A stretch of DNA of 64,000 nt from Promethearchaeota archaeon. Lineage in GTDB: Archaea > Asgardarchaeota > Thorarchaeia > Thorarchaeales > Thorarchaeaceae. Shown here one piece after another: positions 53,005 through 62,287 of the stretch (within the stretch, counting starts at the first letter, position 1; each line of letters begins with the position of its first letter). The stretch is taken from NCBI GenBank assembly GCA_014728035.1, contig WJMJ01000046.1, positions 1 through 64,000 on the forward strand. Reading direction: 5' to 3'. The notes beneath the pieces were generated by a model. The model was not told where the DNA came from and made no database searches. It saw nothing but the letters and a program-made list of their open reading frames with translations. The position numbers were made by a program, and so were the translations under genes.

Positions 53005-53504
53005 ATAGCTTTGATATCTATTTCCAAGGCTTTTCCCTTGAACATATCGCCAAGAGACTTTTCCAATGCATCCATCGTCATGACTTTTGATTTTTTGACA
53101 AGAGCTCCAAGCATCACCATGTTAGATACCAAACGGAGGCCTAGATTATCCGCAGTTTGCATTGCTGGAATTTTAATGACTTCAAAATCGACAAGCCCCC
53201 CATCATCGACGAGGTCAGGGTCAATTATGACTACACTTCCCTTCTTTGCATCCTTGAGATACATGTCTAACGCTTTCTGGGACATAGCTATGAAATAGTC
53301 AGACTTCCTGACTTTCGGATAGCGTATCTTGTCTGTGCTAATGATTACCTCACTCTTTGCAGCAGTACCTCTTGCTTCAGACCCATAACTCTGTGTTTGT
53401 ACTGCATCAAGTCCTCCATGCGTGACAGCCGCATTTCCCAGTACCACACCAGCAAGAACTACACCCATTCCACCAGTCCCTGCAATACGAATTTCAGTTC
53501 TCAT
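52980..53504 (-). CDS. korC: 2-oxoacid:ferredoxin oxidoreductase gamma subunit (KorC-like)
   Basis: 174 residues. RIAGTGGMGVVLAGVVLGNAAV (~6-27), VQTQSYGSEARGTAAKSEVIIS (~36-57) and PKVRKSDYFIAMSQKALD are typical of the gamma subunit of 2-oxoglutarate/2-oxoacid ferredoxin oxidoreductases. The gamma and beta genes lie 9 bases apart. Family assignment to 2-oxoglutarate rather than pyruvate is likely but not certain. The alpha and delta (ferredoxin) subunits are not adjacent and must be elsewhere. Confidence 0.85.
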   Translation of the reverse strand: MRTEIRIAGTGGMGVVLAGVVLGNAAVTHGGLDAVQTQSYGSEARGTAAKSEVIISTDKIRYPKVRKSDYFIAMSQKALDMYLKDAKKGSVVIIDPDLVDDGGLVDFEVIKIPAMQTADNLGLRLVSNMVMLGALVKKSKVMTMDALEKSLGDMFKGKALEIDIKAIHAGAELV

Positions 53505-53513
53505 TTCATCCCC

Positions 53514-54347
53514 TCATATACGTGCTTTCATTTTCTCGACCGATTCTAGAAAAGACGGCTCATCTCGGTCTGCGAATACACCCAAATCAAGAAGTTCTCT
53601 TGTAGGCACACGGTGACCTAATGGTTCATCCTTCTTTCGTATTGGTAGTTTTTTCATCCATCTGATGATGTCAACAGCGTCGCCAGACTTGGTACGCCGA
53701 CCATAAGCAGTTGGACATTGAGATAGCATTTCAATAAAGGAGAATCCTCTTCTCTGTAATGCAGTTCGAATTGCTCGAGATGCAGGTATTGGATGTGCAG
53801 TAGTCCAACGCGCTACATAGTTAGCACCAGCTGCAGCAACCAAACGAGCTAAATCAAATGGTCGTTCAGGATTACCAAAAGGACTGGTCGTCGTTCTATC
53901 ACCAGTAAAAGTTGTTGGACCAACTTGTCCACCAGTCATCCCGTATATCCAATTGTTTGCACAAATGACAGTAAGGTCCATGTTTCGACGAGCTGCATGA
54001 ATAAGATGATTCCCACCAATAGCAGCTAAATCTCCATCACCACTGATCACAACCACTTCTAACTTCGGATTAGCGGCCTTCAGACCCGTTGCATATGCCA
54101 CTGCTCTGCCGTGGGTGGTATGCAAAGTGTCTGCTTTGAAGTGAGGTGAAGTTATCCATGCACCACAGCCAATTCCTGAAACAAAGGAGAACTTTTGTAA
54201 ATCCGTATGCCCAAGGTCCGCTACTGCCTTGAGGAAGCTGTTTGCAACAATGCCATTTCCACACCCAGGACAAAAGGGCGATGGAAGGGCTTCTTCTCTA
54301 AGGAACTGACGAGAAAAGTGAATTTGTGACTCTGCCAACTGTACCAT
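53514..54347 (-). CDS. korB: 2-oxoacid:ferredoxin oxidoreductase beta subunit (KorB-like)
   Basis: 277 residues. The N-terminal FCPGCGNGIVANSF carries the cysteines, the TPP motif is VVVISGDGDLAAIGGNHLIHAARRN (~88-112), and YGMTGGQVGPTTF follows. This is the thiamine-binding subunit that catalyses oxidative decarboxylation of a 2-oxoacid with ferredoxin and CoA. It is co-transcribed with the gamma subunit and divergent from the Lsm gene. Confidence 0.9.
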   Translation of the reverse strand: MVQLAESQIHFSRQFLREEALPSPFCPGCGNGIVANSFLKAVADLGHTDLQKFSFVSGIGCGAWITSPHFKADTLHTTHGRAVAYATGLKAANPKLEVVVISGDGDLAAIGGNHLIHAARRNMDLTVICANNWIYGMTGGQVGPTTFTGDRTTTSPFGNPERPFDLARLVAAAGANYVARWTTAHPIPASRAIRTALQRRGFSFIEMLSQCPTAYGRRTKSGDAVDIIRWMKKLPIRKKDEPLGHRVPTRELLDLGVFADRDEPSFLESVEKMKARI

Positions 54348-54507
54348 CTCACTAACGATGTGTTCATCGCTACGCTTGAGGTTATTATATACTTCTCAGG
54401 CGGCAAAGTGCCAAACACATCACCACCGTTTATGACAGAGAGCATGACTTTTAAACCAACAAGTTAGCGGCGAGTCATCATACTTACTATCAATAGGTGA
54501 AACAAGA

Positions 54508-54936
54508 ATGTCAGATGTCGCAGCAATGAGAGCTTTTAACCGAGAATTGGCAGCCGTTGTTGGTGCTACGGTAAACGTCAGTACCTCAGACGGAAAATCA
54601 TACACCGGTACTCTGAAAGGTATCGATCAAACTTCACTTAGTATCGTCCTATCTGAAGTCCTAAGCGAAGAGGGAGATATTCCCAAAATCTTCATTTATG
54701 GCTCCAGTATCATCTCCTTCTCCGTCGCAGAGAAAGAAGTCAGTCTTGAAGGTCTTGCCAGAGAACTTGAAAAGCAATTTCCTCCTGGGGGAGTGCGCTA
54801 CTATTCAGACACGCAGGTGATTGTGGTCATGAACAAAATTCGCGTTAGCACAGAAGGCGTAGAAGGCTCAGGTCCGTTGTACGAACGCGTGGCAACAATA
54901 GCAGAAGACTGGATGAAGGACAGAGGAATACTCTAG
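54508..54936 (+). CDS. Sm-like archaeal protein with C-terminal domain (SmAP3-like)
   Basis: 142 residues. The N-terminal ~70 residues have the Sm fold (VGATVNVSTSDGKSYTGTLKGIDQTSLSIVLSEV, then KIFIYGSSIISFSV). A C-terminal domain of about 65 residues follows (LEKQFPPGGVRYYSDTQVIVVMNKIRVS), as in SmAP3 proteins. Sm proteins form rings that bind RNA. The ATG follows AGGTGAA. Confidence 0.8.
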   Translation: MSDVAAMRAFNRELAAVVGATVNVSTSDGKSYTGTLKGIDQTSLSIVLSEVLSEEGDIPKIFIYGSSIISFSVAEKEVSLEGLARELEKQFPPGGVRYYSDTQVIVVMNKIRVSTEGVEGSGPLYERVATIAEDWMKDRGIL

Positions 54937-55051
54937 TTCGAAACAGACGGCAACTATGAAAGAGTGAAACGGTCACAAGACTGAGATATTAGTCGAAAGT
55001 AGGTCTGCGACACCTACAACACCTATTGTGACAGAATGTGAGCATTTTGAT

Positions 55052-56353
55052 TTAGAGTAGTCGTCTGAGACCTAGCTCATCAAGTTTCTTTTTACTCTCT
55101 TCTGGTTCTGCTTTCTCAGGGCGGGACATCCGCTTCTCCAAAGGTTTGAGACGTTCTTCCCAAGTTTCACGAGAACGAGAGGGTAATTTTCCAAGGGCAC
55201 GAAAGTCAGCCTTGATTCTCCGAGGGTCCAATGTTCCAGCGGAGGAGCTTTGTGGGGTCTTTGGTAGACGCCGAGATGTCGGGTCAAGTATTCCGAGTTC
55301 TGAAAGTCGTTTATGTCGACTAGGAGATTTAGTTTCTTCTTTTGAACGGGGTAGAAGCTGGGGGCTTTTGACACCGGTAAGGATTAACATGACACGTAGC
55401 ATGCCATTCAATCGAGGCTCCACACGAGCACCCCAAATAACATTGGCATTGGTACTCATTTTTTCTGATACCTTCTCACCAACACTATTTGCTTCAGACA
55501 GGCTCATATCAGGGCCACCAGTGATGTGAATGAGTGCGCCAGTTGCACCAGTCCATTCCACTTCAAGAAGGGGGCTGTTCAATGCATTCTTAATTGCCTC
55601 TTCAGCTCTATCAGGACCTGTAGCTTCACCCAATCCAACTAGTGCCACACCGCCATTACAGATGATGGTACGTACATCAGCATAATCGAGATTGATTAGA
55701 CTGGGCATAGTGATGGTTTCTGTGATACCCTTGACCATTCCAGCTAACACCTCATCTGCAACTCCAAAGGCCTCTTCGATGGGGAGATCAGGTACCAACT
55801 CCATAAGCTTCTGATTATCAATTACCACAACGGTATCGGCATTGGCTTGAAGCCTGGCCAAACCTGCTTTTGCTTTATCAATACGGGTTCGCTCCAAGGC
55901 AAAAGGCATGGTCACCACGCCTACAACAATGGCGTCATTTCGTTTAGCAATCTCCGCAACAACTGGAGCGCTACCGGTACCAGTACCGCCACCCATACCA
56001 CAGGCAATGAATACAAGGTCAGCATCACGGAGAAGTTCTGTCAGCTGCATGGTTGACTCTTCGGCTGCTGCTTGGCCAACATGAGGATATCCACCAGCAC
56101 CAAGGCCACGAGTGATTTTCTCACCAATCAAGAGTTTTCTATGAGCAGTAGTGACAGCTAGATGTTGACGATCGGTGTTGATAGCTAGACATTCCGCACC
56201 CTGTATACCGATAGTCATGAGTCTTTTGATGGTGTTATTACCAGCACCGCCACAACCTACAACAACAATTCTTGCTTGACCGATATCTCTAGTTGTAGAT
56301 GCGCTACGCTCTCCACGACTGTGTTCTCTTGCAGCTTCAATGAATGATTTCAA
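55052..56353 (-). CDS. ftsZ: Cell division protein FtsZ
   Basis: 433 residues. GTP binding by [14 protein letters not shown] and the tubulin signature [12 protein letters not shown] (~110-125), the T7 synergy loop [10 protein letters not shown] (~222), and a core ending near residue ~325. A ~95-residue charged linker follows and then the conserved C-terminal peptide [12 protein letters not shown]. It polymerises at the division site. It starts with TTG at 56353, 7 bases after the small CdrS-like gene, and is surely in the same operon. Confidence 0.96.
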   Translation of the reverse strand: MKSFIEAAREHSRGERSASTTRDIGQARIVVVGCGGAGNNTIKRLMTIGIQGAECLAINTDRQHLAVTTAHRKLLIGEKITRGLGAGGYPHVGQAAAEESTMQLTELLRDADLVFIACGMGGGTGTGSAPVVAEIAKRNDAIVVGVVTMPFALERTRIDKAKAGLARLQANADTVVVIDNQKLMELVPDLPIEEAFGVADEVLAGMVKGITETITMPSLINLDYADVRTIICNGGVALVGLGEATGPDRAEEAIKNALNSPLLEVEWTGATGALIHITGGPDMSLSEANSVGEKVSEKMSTNANVIWGARVEPRLNGMLRVMLILTGVKSPQLLPRSKEETKSPSRHKRLSELGILDPTSRRLPKTPQSSSAGTLDPRRIKADFRALGKLPSRSRETWEERLKPLEKRMSRPEKAEPEESKKKLDELGLRRLL

Positions 56354-56360
56354 TGCGAGG

Positions 56361-56534
56361 TTACTCCGTCACTTGTGTTGGTGTAAGAGGGGTATTTCCC
56401 CAGAGTTCTAGCTTTAGCAGGTCTCTAATTGCAATCCTAATCGCTTCTGACCGATTGGGATAGAAGCCTCTATCAATGAGGCACTGAATGTCTTCGAGAA
56501 TTTTTTCAGGAAGATGTATAGCTATCAGGGGCAT
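56361..56534 (-). CDS. cdrS: Ribbon-helix-helix protein, CdrS-like, upstream of ftsZ
   Basis: A 57-residue protein: MPLIAIHLPEKILEDIQCL, then DRGFYPNRSEAIRIAIRDLL. This is a ribbon-helix-helix (CopG) DNA-binding module with the FPNRSEAIRxAI core. It sits directly upstream of ftsZ with a good ribosome-binding site (GAGG, 7 bases before the ATG). In haloarchaea the small RHH protein CdrS is co-transcribed with ftsZ2 and controls cell division, so this looks like an equivalent pair. The homology is inferred from motif and gene order. Confidence 0.8.
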   Translation of the reverse strand: MPLIAIHLPEKILEDIQCLIDRGFYPNRSEAIRIAIRDLLKLELWGNTPLTPTQVTE

Positions 56535-56882
56535 GGACAATCCTCTAATAGAGAAACATCTTACCTAGATTTGTAGTTGTGTAATACGTGGAAGTAGGTC
56601 TAGGTTACACACGGTTGTAGAAACTTATGTCATAATGTCTGGAATGAATGAATCACTCCTGATGAACTATCTGAAAAAATTTGCTTAGCACTAGCTGAAG
56701 CGAATACACAGAACGCTCGTGTTCAGTAATGCTCATTATGATTAGAAAGATAATCAAAATGCAGGATATCTTTTGACGGTTTCCTATGGCACATCAGAAA
56801 TGCCGTATTTCATAACTAAATGAGCTGCGTTGGAAAATGAAAAAAGAAAAGATAGGAAGAGAGGATATCCTCCCTTCGTAGA
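56535..56882. other. Intergenic region upstream of the cdrS-ftsZ operon
   Basis: About 350 bases with no credible gene. It holds the terminator of the ribosomal operon (56840-56875) and presumably the promoter of cdrS-ftsZ. A 17-codon ORF near 56637 has no supporting signal. Confidence 0.4.
56840..56875 (-). terminator. Terminator of the L3-L4-L23-L2 operon
   Basis: GAGAGGATATCCTCCC forms a palindromic hairpin about 10 bases past the L2 stop. In the minus direction a T-rich stretch (TCTTTTCTTTTTT) follows. Confidence 0.6.
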
Positions 56883-57602
56883 TTATTTCTTCCGACCAGT
56901 ACGTCTAGCAGCAATATTGCCGACTTTTCGACCAGGTGGTGCATCTCGGGACACTGTAGTAGGTCTACCAGGAGATTGGTGAGAACCTCCACCATGTGGA
57001 TGAGAAACAGCAGCCATTGCGGCACCGCGAACCACAGGCCATTTTCGTGCTTTGGGACGAGTGTGATGCCAGACATCACCAGCCTTCAAAAATGGTTTTT
57101 CAGGTCTTCCTCCGCCAGCAACAATACCAATAGTGGCTCTGCATCGAGGACTAAATCGCTTCAATGTGCCACTGGGAAGTCGTACAATCGCGATTTTTTC
57201 GTCAATAGTGACAATTGTTCCAGCAAGACCAGAAGATCGAATGAATCGACCTCCGTCACCAGGTTTTCCTTCCACGTTGTAGATAGGAGTTCCTTCAGGG
57301 ATATACTCAAGCATCAGTGTGTTCCCATTAGCAAGAGTAGCATCATCACCACATTCTACAACTTGACCAATCATGATTCCTTCTGGTGCAATCATATAAT
57401 GAGGCCGCTTCTCGCCTTCGTAGCGAACCTCTGCAAGAGGTGCACCACGACCAGCCTCATGATAGAGATTGGTCACAGTACCAATATAGGTCTTATCGGG
57501 CTGCCATTTGGGATGTCTTGCAGGTGCAATCTTTTTGTGGCTTGGAGACCGCCATTGTGAGCTGCCTCTGCCTTTCCTTTGAACCAGTATGCGTCTACCC
57601 AT
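56883..57602 (-). CDS. rpl2: 50S ribosomal protein L2
   Basis: 239 residues. The N terminus GRRILVQRKGRGSSQWRSP, the central YEGEKRPHYMIAPEGIMIGQVVECG, and the C-terminal GVSHPHGGGSHQSPGRPTT-like segment (AAVSHPHGGGSHQ with the peptidyl-transferase-linked His) identify uL2. It is the last gene of this ribosomal operon here; S19, which normally follows L2, is absent and a terminator lies directly downstream. Confidence 0.97.
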   Translation of the reverse strand: MGRRILVQRKGRGSSQWRSPSHKKIAPARHPKWQPDKTYIGTVTNLYHEAGRGAPLAEVRYEGEKRPHYMIAPEGIMIGQVVECGDDATLANGNTLMLEYIPEGTPIYNVEGKPGDGGRFIRSSGLAGTIVTIDEKIAIVRLPSGTLKRFSPRCRATIGIVAGGGRPEKPFLKAGDVWHHTRPKARKWPVVRGAAMAAVSHPHGGGSHQSPGRPTTVSRDAPPGRKVGNIAARRTGRKK

Positions 57603-57613
57603 TTGTAAGCCTC

Positions 57614-57877
57614 CTAGAATATTCCTAGATTGGTTGCGACTTCGCCGGCACTGTATTCTGGTGCCAATCGCACAAATGCCTTCTTTTTACCATCAGGCAT
57701 TATTAGTGTATTCACCTTCACAACAACTACATCGTACAGAGATTCAACAGCCCATCGAATCATGTTCTTGTTTGCATGCAATGCGACATAGAAGGTCAGT
57801 TTGTTGTGATTGTCAACAGCCTCAAGACTGGCTTCAGTCACAACAGGTCTAATGATTATTTCATTTGGATCTCTCAT
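57614..57877 (-). CDS. rpl23: 50S ribosomal protein L23
   Basis: 87 residues: IIIRPVVTEASLEAVDNHNKLTFYV followed by VESLYDVVVVKVNTLIMPDGKKKAFVRL, the uL23 fold that lines the nascent-peptide exit. The ATG at 57877 follows GAGGTG; the longer ORF is less likely. Intergenic spacing to L2 and L4 is about 11 bases each. Confidence 0.95.
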   Translation of the reverse strand: MRDPNEIIIRPVVTEASLEAVDNHNKLTFYVALHANKNMIRWAVESLYDVVVVKVNTLIMPDGKKKAFVRLAPEYSAGEVATNLGIF

Positions 57878-57888
57878 TACATTGCACC

Positions 57889-58677
57889 TCACATGAATAG
57901 TTTCTCCGATTCGAGCCTCTCTATTGCAGACTCAGTCCAAATTACTAACCGGCCAGGATGTGTTCCTGGAGCAAGTAATTCTGCATTAAGCCCATGCACT
58001 TCAGTAACATCAACACCTGGAAGATTTCGTGCAGCTAGACCAATTCCCTTATCTTCCCCAACAACAATTAGAAACGACTTGGTCTTTTTCAGTTTTCTGC
58101 CGCGCATCTTACCTTTTCCAGATCTAACTCGTCTGCCTTTGATTGCACGCATAAGATCTGATTCTAAACCGAGTGCAGTGACAACTTCGCGAACTGCCTT
58201 TGTAGTGGTAAGAGTTTCGAGTTTATCACTAACAACCAGTGGTAAGCTAGGAACTGATTCAACTTTGTGACCTCGTTCAGTCACTCTATCTTTGTCACCA
58301 GTAGCAGCAATTGCGGAACGAATTGCAAGGCGACGTTCCTTTTTGTTTATCCTTTCAACGATTACCTTTCGAGCTTCAGGAGGATGAGCTACTCTACCTC
58401 CAACAGTTCCAGGAGCGAAAGCTGCTTTGTTTGCTGCGGGAGTGCCACTACCTTTGACACGAGGCATCCTTGAACGGCCATGTCCAGTTTGCCAACTCTG
58501 AGCTGTGTTTCGTTTCCCAGCTAACGGGTCAACACCATGAGGTTGACGGCTGTAACTCTGTACTGAGAGTACTGCTCGCTTAATCACATCAGGACGGTAG
58601 GGAGTATCAAATTGTTCGGGTAGTGTGATGGCCTTTCCAGCCTTCCCCTTTAACGAATATGTTTTTACACTTGCCAT
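57889..58677 (-). CDS. rpl4: 50S ribosomal protein L4
   Basis: 262 residues: GVDPLAGKRNTAQSWQTGHGRSRMPRVKG and GRVAHPPEARKVIVERINKKERRLAIRSAIAAT are the archaeal uL4 core with its extended loop, followed by GKMRGRKLKKTKSFLIVV and LNAELLAPGTHPGRLVIWTESAI at the C terminus. Confidence 0.97.
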   Translation of the reverse strand: MASVKTYSLKGKAGKAITLPEQFDTPYRPDVIKRAVLSVQSYSRQPHGVDPLAGKRNTAQSWQTGHGRSRMPRVKGSGTPAANKAAFAPGTVGGRVAHPPEARKVIVERINKKERRLAIRSAIAATGDKDRVTERGHKVESVPSLPLVVSDKLETLTTTKAVREVVTALGLESDLMRAIKGRRVRSGKGKMRGRKLKKTKSFLIVVGEDKGIGLAARNLPGVDVTEVHGLNAELLAPGTHPGRLVIWTESAIERLESEKLFM

Positions 58678-58693
58678 TAATCTTCAACCTCCA

Positions 58694-59698
58694 CTATTGC
58701 TTTGAGGTGGTACTGATGTAACTCACCGGAGTGGGTTTACCAGTGTGTCCCTTCTTAGGACGGATTGCGAATCTTAGACGAACAGGTCTCTTAACTGGAC
58801 CAGGTACAGATCCTTGTAGCATCACATAGTCGCCACGAATTACTCCATAATTGACAAAACCACCAGCAGGGGTAATCTCTTCACCTCGTTCACCCAGCTT
58901 CACAATTTCATTATTGAAATTGGTACGAGTATGATAACCCGTCTGACCAGGACGAGGAACAGTATATCGGATGTTTGTAGGTGACCAAGGACCAATACAA
59001 CCAACACCACGTTTAGTTTTTCGTGATTTGTGCTGGAGAATCCTTACACCCCAACGACGAACAGGGCCTTGAAAGCCGTGACCCTTTGTAACAGCAATCG
59101 TGTCTATGAGGCTTCCCTCTTCCAATATATCAGCAACTCGAAGGTCAGAACCAAGTATGCTCTTTGCATACTCGAAAGCATCTTGAATCGTGGATGCTCC
59201 GACCTTGTATTCCATAATATCCGGCTTCTTCTTTGCAATACCAGCAAGTCTTGGCTGAGTATGAATCAATACACGAATCTCAACAAGATTTTCGAGTTTG
59301 TCTTCTAATTCCTGCATCTTCGCATCAAAATCATATCCTTTAGGTAGGGGCATTGCACGTCTGAGATCCTCTGAAAGGTTCTCAGCAAGTACCTCTGTTG
59401 CTATTCTATTCCCATAGGGAGATGTTTCATAACCGCGAATAGCAAAAGGACGAATAGGAGGAGTATCGATAACCGTTACTGGAACAACACGCTCTTGTCC
59501 TTTGAAAGGACTATCACTATGCGTTTCTGTGATGACTGCATGAGTCATTCCAGCTTTATACCCACAAAATCCTAAGAGTGTGGGGTCTCCATCATATTGG
59601 GGCCAATTCTTGATTCTTGGTACGAATTTAGAAGCTCTACCGCGCGGTAAGTAAGCTAGACTACCGCGTTTTGGCGCATGTTTCTTTCTACGTGCCAT
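58694..59698 (-). CDS. rpl3: 50S ribosomal protein L3
   Basis: 334 residues from the ATG at 59698 (ribosome-binding site AAGGTG). KKHAPKRGSLAYLPRGRA and GFCGYKAGMTHAVI at the N terminus, KGHGFQGPVRRWGVRIL in the middle, and TRTNFNNEIVKLGERGEEITPAGGFVNYG identify archaeal uL3. The ORF would extend 48 residues further into the upstream glycyl radical enzyme gene, so the internal start is chosen. First gene of the L3-L4-L23-L2 run. Confidence 0.97.
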   Translation of the reverse strand: MARRKKHAPKRGSLAYLPRGRASKFVPRIKNWPQYDGDPTLLGFCGYKAGMTHAVITETHSDSPFKGQERVVPVTVIDTPPIRPFAIRGYETSPYGNRIATEVLAENLSEDLRRAMPLPKGYDFDAKMQELEDKLENLVEIRVLIHTQPRLAGIAKKKPDIMEYKVGASTIQDAFEYAKSILGSDLRVADILEEGSLIDTIAVTKGHGFQGPVRRWGVRILQHKSRKTKRGVGCIGPWSPTNIRYTVPRPGQTGYHTRTNFNNEIVKLGERGEEITPAGGFVNYGVIRGDYVMLQGSVPGPVKRPVRLRFAIRPKKGHTGKPTPVSYISTTSKQ

Positions 59699-59813
59699 TA
59701 ACAACACCTTGTAGTTTTGCAGCTCAACCTGTAATGGTAGGCTATTCGTACTACAGAACGCGCCAGCTTTGACTTTCCTTTTAACAATTGTCCTATGTCC
59801 AGAATCACAAGGC

Positions 59814-62228
59814 CTAGAACCGCTTCTGAAGAGTTCTTCCAATTATCTCATCTTGTAAATCAGGACCGATATTCACGAAGTAATCACTATATCCAGCGAC
59901 ACGAACAATGAGGTCACAATATTGAGAGGGGTTTTGTTGTGCATCAACAAGTGTTTCAGTATCGATAACATTGAACTGAATATGATGACCGCCCATTTTG
60001 AAGAATCCCCGAATGAGATGAAGAAGCTTTAACCTTCCTTCCTCGCGAATGAGAAGATCTGGCATCAATTTTTGATTTAGAAGTGTTCCACCTGTTTTCG
60101 TATGGTCCATTTTCGCAACTGACTTCACAACTGCTGTTGGGCCCATAGTGTCAGCACCTGGACTTGGAGAAATACCATCAGAAAGAGGTTGGCCTGAAAC
60201 TCGCCCATTAGGAGTAGCACCAGTAACTTCTCCAAAATATATATGAACTGTAGTAGGCAGAAGATTGACCCTATATTCACCACCTTTTGTGTTTGGTTTG
60301 CCATCAACCACATCAAAATATGCATTAAATGCTTCAACAGCTATACAATCTGCATAGTCATCATCATTTCCATATTTCGGAGTCTTTTGCAGTAACTTTT
60401 GTCGTAGAACTTCATGATTTGAAAAATTTGTTTTCAATGCGGAAACAAACTCAGTCAACGATATGCTCTTTTTGTCGAACACATGATATTTCAAAGCAAC
60501 AAGAGAGTCAGCCAATGTGCCAAGTCCGACTCCTTGAATGTATGTGCTATTATATCTAGGCCCTCCATTATGGTAATCTTTTCCCTTTTCAATACAGTCA
60601 TCAAAGAGTAAGGACATAAATGGGGCAGGCATGTAGGTCGCATAGAGGCGTTCAATGATATTGTTGCCTTCTATCTTCAGATTAACAAAATACTCCAACT
60701 GTTTTCGGTAGGCCTCTATTAAATCTGAGAAAGTTTGAAACTCGTGTGGGTCACCAGTCTGAATGCCTACCATCTTACCAGTACGGATATCTACTCCATT
60801 ATTCAAGGTTATTTCCAAGATTTTCGGCCAGTTGCAATAGCCAGTGAGAATGCAACTTTCTTTTCCAAATGCGCTGATGGTTACACATCCACTTGGTCCA
60901 CCGTTGAGAGCATCCTCCATGGATTTTCCGGCACGGAGAAATTCCTGTAATATCACATCGGTATTGAATACAGATGGCTGTCCAAATCCTTGTTTTATGA
61001 CTTCGATTGCTCTCCTGAGAAATATGTCAGGATTCTTTTCACTTACTTGTACACAAACACTAGGCATAATCAAACGCATTTCTTCAAGAACATCGAGAAT
61101 CATATAGGAAAGTTCGTTTACTCCATCCTCAGCTTCAGGAGTCAATCCACCAACGTTAATGAGGGCAAAATCTTGGTATGTGCCGCTTTGTTGTTCAGTT
61201 ATGTCAACCTTAGGTGGTGCTGGTTGATTGTTGAACTTCACCCAGAAGCATCCTAAAAGTTCCTGTGCAAATTCTCGGTTCAAAACTCCTTCTTCTAAAT
61301 CGCTTTCGAAAAAGGGAAACAGATTTTGGTCGAGTCTTCCAGGATTGAGCGAGTCCCAGACATTGAGTTCTATGGTTACTCCAAGATGCACAAACCAGTA
61401 CATCTGAAGCGCCTCCCAGAAATTCCTTGGAGAATGTTCAGGAACATGATTACATATTTCTGCAATTCTCTCTAATTCGTTCTTTCTGGCTTTGTCTTGT
61501 TCCACCTTGGCTAATTCCAGCGCCTTCTTTGCATGACGTTTTGCAAAGATAATCAGAGCATCTGCCGTGATATTCATTGCCTTGAGTTCTTCACGCTTTT
61601 GTTTGGCTTCAGATTTCGTTTCTTGTTCTAATTCTTTCAACCGCTTTTGAATACGTTTCTTGAAGTGGATGAGTCCGTACCGATAGATCTTGTCATCAAG
61701 AATCGCATGTCCAGGAGCTCGTTGTTCCATAAACTCGGTGAACACTCCAGACTCGAATGCAGCTTTCCAATCTTTGGACATGCCCTCGAAGACTTTTTCC
61801 CTCATAGTGTGACCCTGCCAGAACGGAATGACAATATGTCGATATGTTTCTCTTGCCTGATCACTCACATGAAAAGGAGTACGCTCACGAGAAGAAGCAA
61901 CATCAAGGTCTTCAACGGTATGACAACAAAGTTCAGGATAAGTTGGTGTTGCTCGAGGGGCTGATCCTCGTTCACCTACGATTAATTCACCATCTCCAAT
62001 ATAGATGGTCTTATGCTCAAGAATATACTTGAAAGCTCTAGCTCGTGCTACTGGAGTAGATAGTAAATCAACAGATTCCTCCTGATAGAATTTGGTCAAT
62101 AGTTCGGATCGTTCAGTGCAAATGTAAGGGGCAGTTGTTGTACTCAATTTGCGGAGCTTCTTTACTCGTTCGGAAATCAAGAGTCTTTCCTCAAGCATAT
62201 TTTTGTAGCAAGAAATTGAAATATTCAA
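59814..62228 (-). CDS. Glycyl radical enzyme (PflD-like/arylacetate decarboxylase-like)
   Basis: 804 residues of the pyruvate formate-lyase superfamily. The active-site Cys is in GGPSGCVTISAFGKES (~residue 445) and the C-terminal glycyl radical is in VRVAGYSDYFV (~777). ILTGYCNWPKILEITLNNGVD resembles the decarboxylase/PflD branch. Dehydratases and decarboxylases usually carry Glu two residues after Cys (GCVE); here it is Thr, so the chemistry is uncertain. No radical-SAM activase is adjacent. It sits between the SPOUT-type gene and L3. Confidence 0.85.
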   Translation of the reverse strand: MNISISCYKNMLEERLLISERVKKLRKLSTTTAPYICTERSELLTKFYQEESVDLLSTPVARARAFKYILEHKTIYIGDGELIVGERGSAPRATPTYPELCCHTVEDLDVASSRERTPFHVSDQARETYRHIVIPFWQGHTMREKVFEGMSKDWKAAFESGVFTEFMEQRAPGHAILDDKIYRYGLIHFKKRIQKRLKELEQETKSEAKQKREELKAMNITADALIIFAKRHAKKALELAKVEQDKARKNELERIAEICNHVPEHSPRNFWEALQMYWFVHLGVTIELNVWDSLNPGRLDQNLFPFFESDLEEGVLNREFAQELLGCFWVKFNNQPAPPKVDITEQQSGTYQDFALINVGGLTPEAEDGVNELSYMILDVLEEMRLIMPSVCVQVSEKNPDIFLRRAIEVIKQGFGQPSVFNTDVILQEFLRAGKSMEDALNGGPSGCVTISAFGKESCILTGYCNWPKILEITLNNGVDIRTGKMVGIQTGDPHEFQTFSDLIEAYRKQLEYFVNLKIEGNNIIERLYATYMPAPFMSLLFDDCIEKGKDYHNGGPRYNSTYIQGVGLGTLADSLVALKYHVFDKKSISLTEFVSALKTNFSNHEVLRQKLLQKTPKYGNDDDYADCIAVEAFNAYFDVVDGKPNTKGGEYRVNLLPTTVHIYFGEVTGATPNGRVSGQPLSDGISPSPGADTMGPTAVVKSVAKMDHTKTGGTLLNQKLMPDLLIREEGRLKLLHLIRGFFKMGGHHIQFNVIDTETLVDAQQNPSQYCDLIVRVAGYSDYFVNIGPDLQDEIIGRTLQKRF

Positions 62229-62287
62229 GATAAGTGTGGAGCAATCTTCGCTTTAAAATTATCATATAGCCCCAATTAATTCTAAAT

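Noticed and set aside
56637..56690. Tiny ORF MSGMNESLLMNYLKKFA in the ftsZ upstream region
   Set aside because: 17 codons, no ribosome-binding site, no paralogue; unlike the micro-ORFs at 14.4 kb it has no supporting pattern.
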